Shown here piece after piece: positions 6,188 through 9,131 of a DNA stretch of 9,131 nt. The position numbers and the translations under genes are program-made. The stretch is from the NCBI GenBank assembly GCA_030614245.1, contig JAUWKK010000089.1:1-9131 (forward strand). The letters run 5' to 3'. Numbering within the stretch: the first letter of the stretch is position 1; each line of letters starts with the position of its first letter. Origin of the DNA: Planctomycetota bacterium (GTDB taxonomy: Bacteria; Planctomycetota; PUPC01; JABMSA01; JAUWKK01). A model generated the notes under the pieces. That model saw nothing but the letters and a program-made list of their open reading frames with translations. It did not search any database and was not told the DNA's origin.

Positions 6188-6379
6188 TTACCGGGTTGCC
6201 ACCTGTCCTCGGGGCTTCACGCTGAGCTGATCGAGCATCTTCAACGCGAGGCGTGAAGGCACTGCTTTGCGATTCTCCCAGCGATTCACTGTGGCAAATG
6301 TTACGCCCAACTCGTGCGCGAAATCTTCCTGAGTCATTCCGAACGATTCACGCAGTTTCTTGATCTCTTCCGGTTTCAT
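6188..6379 (-). CDS. Small XRE-family helix-turn-helix regulator
   Basis: A 63-residue, single-domain DNA-binding protein. Residues about 5-50 form the five-helix Cro/C1 fold; the turn is seen in MTQEDFAHELGVTFATVNRWE (two helices, 15-35), with the recognition helix at roughly 26-35. The tail is short and basic. Proteins of this size act as autoregulators, phage-type repressors or antitoxins, usually as dimers. No toxin-like partner gene is found on either side, so a toxin-antitoxin role is not supported. AAGGAG (plus 6386-6391) lies six bases before the ATG. It has its own promoter and terminator and is probably monocistronic; the dyad in its leader may be its own operator. Confidence 0.88.
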   Translation of the reverse strand: MKPEEIKKLRESFGMTQEDFAHELGVTFATVNRWENRKAVPSRLALKMLDQLSVKPRGQVATR

Positions 6380-6415
6380 TACGGTCTCCTTGCTAATTGT
6401 CTTACCAAACTCTGT

Positions 6416-6449
6416 CAGGATATCACGTCTTTTGACGTGTAAATATCTG
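6416..6449. promoter_or_regulatory. Dyad in the leader of the XRE gene, possible autoregulatory operator
   Basis: CACGTC (6424-6429) and GACGTG (6434-6439) are perfect arms around TTTT. Outside them GATAT (6419-6423) pairs with ATATC (6443-6447), and CAG with CTG, with small bulges. The site lies about 7-40 bases into the predicted transcript, so it could act as a DNA operator or as an RNA hairpin. Confidence 0.55.
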
Positions 6450-6462
6450 ACCTATATTAGTA

Positions 6463-6490
6463 ATTATACGCTGTGCTGTGCTCAAGTCAA
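6463..6490 (-). promoter_or_regulatory. Sigma70-type promoter of the XRE regulator gene
   Basis: On the minus strand TTGACT (plus 6485-6490) and a perfect TATAAT (plus 6463-6468) are 16 bases apart, a near-consensus promoter. The predicted start, near plus 6456, gives a leader of about 77 bases that contains the dyad at 6416-6449. Confidence 0.75.
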
Positions 6491-6857
6491 GTACAAAATC
6501 CTGCAAAACAACACTTTTTTTATACTCTCTCAAAGGCACTGGCAGGACAGTGCTCCCGTAAGATGGCTATCATGCATTGATATCACGACATATGTATATC
6601 GGATTCTTCATGCAAAATCTTTAGGAAAATCGGAATGTATGCCGCTTTTTTCTTGCGATTCGAGCAAAACTCGAAATTTATGGGGCCCCAGCCTGATGCC
6701 CAAATCATGTCGTACTTGTGCTCATGCCCGGCTCTATCTTGAACGCAACTTCGCCCTTTCCGCCACAGCGCCGATCATTGCGTCACCGATTCGAGAGCTC
6801 CGTGCCGCCCAATAAGGCCCGACCGGCTTGTGGTCTCTTCGTGCTGGTCAATCACTA
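6491..6857. other. Intergenic stretch without a supportable gene
   Basis: The first part is clearly richer in A and T than the flanking genes; the part after about 6680 returns to typical GC content. Small structures are visible: GCACTG/CAGTGC (6536-6541 and 6548-6553), TTCGAG/CTCGAA (6659-6664 and 6670-6675) and the perfect palindrome TGGGGCCCCA (6681-6690). GATATCACG at 6579-6587 repeats nine bases of the XRE leader dyad. An open plus-strand frame ends at 6815, but its start is antisense to the XRE gene and its sequence resembles no family I know. I see no RNA gene of a known class. Confidence 0.6.
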
Positions 6858-6898
6858 ATGTTGATTTTTTTCAACATCGAGGTTGATTTTTCGCAACA
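6858..6898. promoter_or_regulatory. Two tandem dyads of the TGTTGATTTnnnnCAACA type
   Basis: Copy one has perfect 7-base arms, ATGTTGA (6858-6864) and TCAACAT (6871-6877). Copy two, GGTTGATTTTTCGCAACA (6881-6898), matches copy one at 15 of 18 positions. The two are spaced 22 bases apart, close to two helical turns, so dimers would sit on the same DNA face. They lie 135-175 bases before the kinase start, a distance usual for activator sites. Confidence 0.6.
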
Positions 6899-6906
6899 CT
6901 CCAGGT

Positions 6907-6933
6907 AGACTAATCAGAAGTGTGGATTAGTCT
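6907..6933. promoter_or_regulatory. Perfect 9-base inverted repeat upstream of the kinase gene
   Basis: AGACTAATC (6907-6915) and GATTAGTCT (6925-6933) match perfectly across a 9-base centre. The arms differ from the TGTTGA-type dyads next to it, so a second regulator is possible. No T-run follows, which argues against a terminator. Confidence 0.55.
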
Positions 6934-7015
6934 GCAATATTCGGATAAATCTTTGGCTGTATTGATGAAGTGAGCCTTACGATAATGTTGTACGGGCTAT
7001 GATTGGCACGGGCAG

Positions 7016-7033
7016 TGTTGATTTGAGGCAACA
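7016..7033. promoter_or_regulatory. Third TGTTGATTTnnnnCAACA dyad covering the kinase ribosome site and start
   Basis: TGTTGATTTGAGGCAACA matches copy one at all nine of the first bases and all of CAACA, differing only in the four central bases. Those four bases (GAGG) form the ribosome-binding site, and the last base is the A of the ATG at 7033. Bound protein here would block transcription, and the RNA hairpin TGTTG/CAACA would bury the ribosome site. Confidence 0.6.
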
Positions 7034-8790
7034 TGGGCACCACTCGGTTCAATGGCAGTTCATCGGTTGACAACTCCGGTTGCGACCCTCTGGACCGGTT
7101 TGGCGACCTGTCCCGGCGCACCAGTGATCTCGAGATGCTGCAGGCGAGAACCCGCAAACTTGGTGCGCAGGTCTATGAGCTCGCCGTCGTGAGCGACCTG
7201 CACGAGGCCCTCGCCTCCGTGCTGTCCGTCGAGGAACTCCTCGACGTCATCCTCGAACGTTGCACTTCGATGGTCGATGCGCAGGAGGGGTCGATCTTCC
7301 TCTTCGATCCATCATCTGATGAACTCGTCTTGCGAGCTGCGAAAGGGCGTCTTTCCGAGACCATCATCGGCTTGCGGCAGCAGCTCGGCCAGGGTGTCGC
7401 CGGATACGTCGCAAGCGAACGCGAGCCGGTCCTGGTCTCCGACATCGAAGCTGACGGACGCTTTCCCGCGCGCAGGTCCAAACGATACGTCTCCGGCTCG
7501 TTCCTGTCGACTCCTATGGTGGAAGGCGACCGGCTTGTCGGCGTGATCAACGTCTCCGGAAAATCAGATCGCCGGTCTTTCGACGCCGACGACCTGAAGG
7601 ACGTGCTGCTCGCGGCGAATTACTCGGCGGGCGTGCTGGGGAACCTGTCCAAGGACGATCCCCGCGGAGACTTTGGCCGCAGCCTGCACGCACAGATCGA
7701 CGGCGCGCTCGAGAGACTCAACGCGACCAACAGAGAGCTCGCGCTCCTGCGCGAATGCAATCAGGCGATGTTCCAGAGCATACCGCTGGGCCTGGTTGCC
7801 TTTGATGATGGTTACAAGGAGCTTTTCACCAACGGCATGGCCCGGGAATTGCTCGGGCTTGGCGGTGACGACAATCTGAAGCGCTGCCTCGAGCAGCTCG
7901 ATGTACAGCAGCCCGGCCGTGACTGGCCCGGCGAGCTGGCCCAAGTGCTCTCCTCCGGCAACGAGATGCGCTTCGACGAGGCCATCCTGCGCGTCCCCGG
8001 CAGCGACCGCCAGAGAACCGCTCGCATGATCGTCTCGCCGCTGCGCGACGACGGCGGCGGTGTCTGTGGAGGGGTGATCGTGATTGAAGACATAACCGAG
8101 AATGTGCGCCTCGAACGTGAGATCGCCGCCAGCGAACATCACGCCGTGATCGGCAAACTCGCCGCAAGAGTCGCCCACGAGGTGAACAACCCGCTCGACG
8201 GGATAATGCGTTTCGTCAACCTCTCGCTGGCAATCCCACCCAAAAACAGTACCGTGGTCGGATACCTGGGAGACTGCAAGACGGGCCTTGAACGGATGGC
8301 GGGGATTGTCAGCTCTCTGCTGGAGTTCTCGCGCAACCGGCCGCCTGCACGTCGGGGCGTTGACGCAAACCATGCCATAATAGAGGCCGTCGAAATGATG
8401 CGGCCGAGGGGGCAGGCATTGAGCGTGCAGATTAACTGCGACCTCGCGCCCGACTTGCGGCCTATGCCCTGTGGCGAGGTCGTCCAGGTCATGATGAACC
8501 TGCTCAAGAACGCTTTCGATGCGATGCCCAGTGGCGGCGAAGTCTCGATCATCACGCGCGCCGAGGATGAGATGATACTCATAGAGGTGGCCGACACGGG
8601 TGAAGGTATGCCCGGGCACGTCCTCCGGCGGGTGTTCGACCCCTTCTTCACCACGAAGCCGCCGTCGAAGGGCACGGGGCTGGGCCTGGCTATCTGCCGG
8701 CAGATCATAGGCAAATATAACGGTACCATTGGTGTCGAGAGCGAACCGGGGGCCGGCACTACCTTCAGAATCGCCATCCCGGTGCCGTAG
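7033..8790 (+). CDS. Soluble GAF-PAS sensor histidine kinase
   Basis: A 585-residue hybrid-free histidine kinase with no membrane helix, so it senses inside the cell. Order of domains: a polar N-terminus (1-45), a GAF domain (about 55-205, with SIFLFD and GQGVAGYVA), a linker helix, a PAS domain (about 243-355, starting QSIPLGLVAFD), then HisKA with the phospho-acceptor H382 in RVAHEVNNPLDG, and the HATPase domain with N-box NLLKNAFDAM (489-498), G1 DTGEGMP (521-527), F-box FDPFFTTK (535-542) and G2 GTGLGLA (547-553). The HEVNNPL form of the H-box and the paired receiver resemble NtrB-like kinases. The ligand of the GAF domain cannot be read. ATG 7033 has GAGG four bases upstream; ATG 7135 is an alternative start. 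The response regulator follows after 16 bp. Confidence 0.93.
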   Translation: MGTTRFNGSSSVDNSGCDPLDRFGDLSRRTSDLEMLQARTRKLGAQVYELAVVSDLHEALASVLSVEELLDVILERCTSMVDAQEGSIFLFDPSSDELVLRAAKGRLSETIIGLRQQLGQGVAGYVASEREPVLVSDIEADGRFPARRSKRYVSGSFLSTPMVEGDRLVGVINVSGKSDRRSFDADDLKDVLLAANYSAGVLGNLSKDDPRGDFGRSLHAQIDGALERLNATNRELALLRECNQAMFQSIPLGLVAFDDGYKELFTNGMARELLGLGGDDNLKRCLEQLDVQQPGRDWPGELAQVLSSGNEMRFDEAILRVPGSDRQRTARMIVSPLRDDGGGVCGGVIVIEDITENVRLEREIAASEHHAVIGKLAARVAHEVNNPLDGIMRFVNLSLAIPPKNSTVVGYLGDCKTGLERMAGIVSSLLEFSRNRPPARRGVDANHAIIEAVEMMRPRGQALSVQINCDLAPDLRPMPCGEVVQVMMNLLKNAFDAMPSGGEVSIITRAEDEMILIEVADTGEGMPGHVLRRVFDPFFTTKPPSKGTGLGLAICRQIIGKYNGTIGVESEPGAGTTFRIAIPVP

Positions 8791-8806
8791 ATGCTGGAAC
8801 TATATT

Positions 8807-9131
8807 ATGCCAGATGGACGAGTCCTGGTCGTCGATGATGATGCACTGGAGTGCAGGTCGCTCACCGAGCTCCTGCGGCTCGAAGGATACAAAGTCGAGT
8901 CCGCCAATGGTGGACCTGAAGCCATGACGGCCCTCGACAGGGCCCCGTACGACGTGCTGTTGACCGACGTGAGCATGCCCGAAGTTTCCGGTTTCGATCT
9001 GCTCAAGCACTGCTCCGACGAGCACGCCAACACCGCGGTGATACTCATCACGGGCTACGGGCAGATCGAAAGCGCTGTAGAAGCGATCAAGATGGGAGCC
9101 GACGACTATATCACCAAGCCGCTGATCGACG
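8807..9131 (+). CDS. Response regulator, receiver domain, truncated by the window edge
   Basis: The first 108 codons are visible and encode a complete-looking receiver. Acidic residues D10-D12, phospho-acceptor D54 (LLTDVSMP), T82 (ITGYG) and K104 (TKP) are all in place. The segment ESAVEAIKMGADDYITKP (88-105) is of the type found in NtrC-family activators, where an AAA+ sigma54-interaction domain and a Fis-type DNA-binding domain would follow. The output domain lies beyond the window, so this remains inference. ATG 8807 has only a weak GGAA (8796-8799) ribosome site, and the 16-bp gap suggests co-transcription with the kinase, its likely phosphate donor. Confidence 0.9.
   Translation, partial: MPDGRVLVVDDDALECRSLTELLRLEGYKVESANGGPEAMTALDRAPYDVLLTDVSMPEVSGFDLLKHCSDEHANTAVILITGYGQIESAVEAIKMGADDYITKPLID

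Noticed and set aside
6188..6379. XRE protein as the antitoxin of a toxin-antitoxin pair
   Set aside because: No toxin-like ORF adjoins it; the downstream 142 bases are non-coding and the upstream bases hold its promoter.
6360..6815. Plus-strand frame of 151 codons in the gap before the kinase
   Set aside because: It starts antisense to the XRE gene, crosses that gene's promoter and has no recognisable domain. A decayed gene fragment after about 6680 cannot be ruled out.
6977..7003. Sigma70 promoter before the kinase (TATGAT at 6998-7003)
   Set aside because: The -10 is fair but no good -35 lies 16-18 bases upstream; TTACGA at 15 bases is weak. Kept as a possibility only.
7004..7020. Sigma54-type promoter (TGGCAC followed by TTG) before the kinase
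   Set aside because: TGGCAC is present, but no GC doublet with TTGCW-like context falls at the required spacing, so the match is only half a promoter.

Overview
The window reads as chromosomal DNA from a GC-rich bacterium, with clear Shine-Dalgarno sequences, ATGA gene overlaps and sigma70-type promoters. A Planctomycetota-like or related environmental lineage is my best guess. It rests on the palindromic, word-like intergenic repeats, a secreted protein of a style common in that group, and a Gfo/Idh/MocA oxidoreductase next to an amidohydrolase. No rRNA, tRNA, CRISPR array, transposase or phage gene was seen, so this looks like ordinary chromosome with dense regulatory DNA.

Layout. Bases 1-306 hold a cluster of palindromic repeats and then a promoter for a plus-strand operon: a UDP-glucuronate decarboxylase-like epimerase (307-1260), an amidohydrolase-2 family protein (1269-2123) and a small three-helix membrane protein resembling the AtpR/AtpI accessory subunits of F-type ATPases (2120-2479). 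A minus-strand Gfo/Idh/MocA oxidoreductase (2514-3500) converges on it. Bases 3501-3828 are a repeat-rich spacer containing hairpins and a perfect G-quadruplex motif. Next comes a minus-strand two-gene operon: a secreted coiled-coil protein (5906 to 5040) overlapping by 4 bp an isocitrate/isopropylmalate dehydrogenase family enzyme with an unusual insertion of about 50 residues (5043 to 3829). Its promoter is embedded in an inverted repeat, and just upstream lies a strong intrinsic terminator (6003-6045) belonging to the next minus-strand transcript, which encodes a 63-residue XRE-type regulator (6379 to 6188) with a good promoter and a leader dyad. After 650 bp without a convincing gene, a plus-strand two-component pair begins: a soluble GAF-PAS histidine kinase (7033-8790) and a response regulator cut by the window edge (8807 onward).

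How it fits together. The first operon probably supplies nucleotide sugar for envelope or exopolysaccharide; the roles of the amidohydrolase and the ATPase-like membrane protein in it are unclear. The kinase and regulator form a cytoplasmic phosphorelay. The regulator's receiver resembles those of NtrC-type activators, but its output domain is not in view.

Most notable: three copies of a dyad, TGTTGATTTnnnnCAACA, upstream of the kinase, one covering its start codon; an orphan AtpR/AtpI-like gene away from any visible ATPase operon; and a LeuB-like dehydrogenase carrying both the insertion and an ICDH-type Lys-Tyr pair in its cofactor loop.
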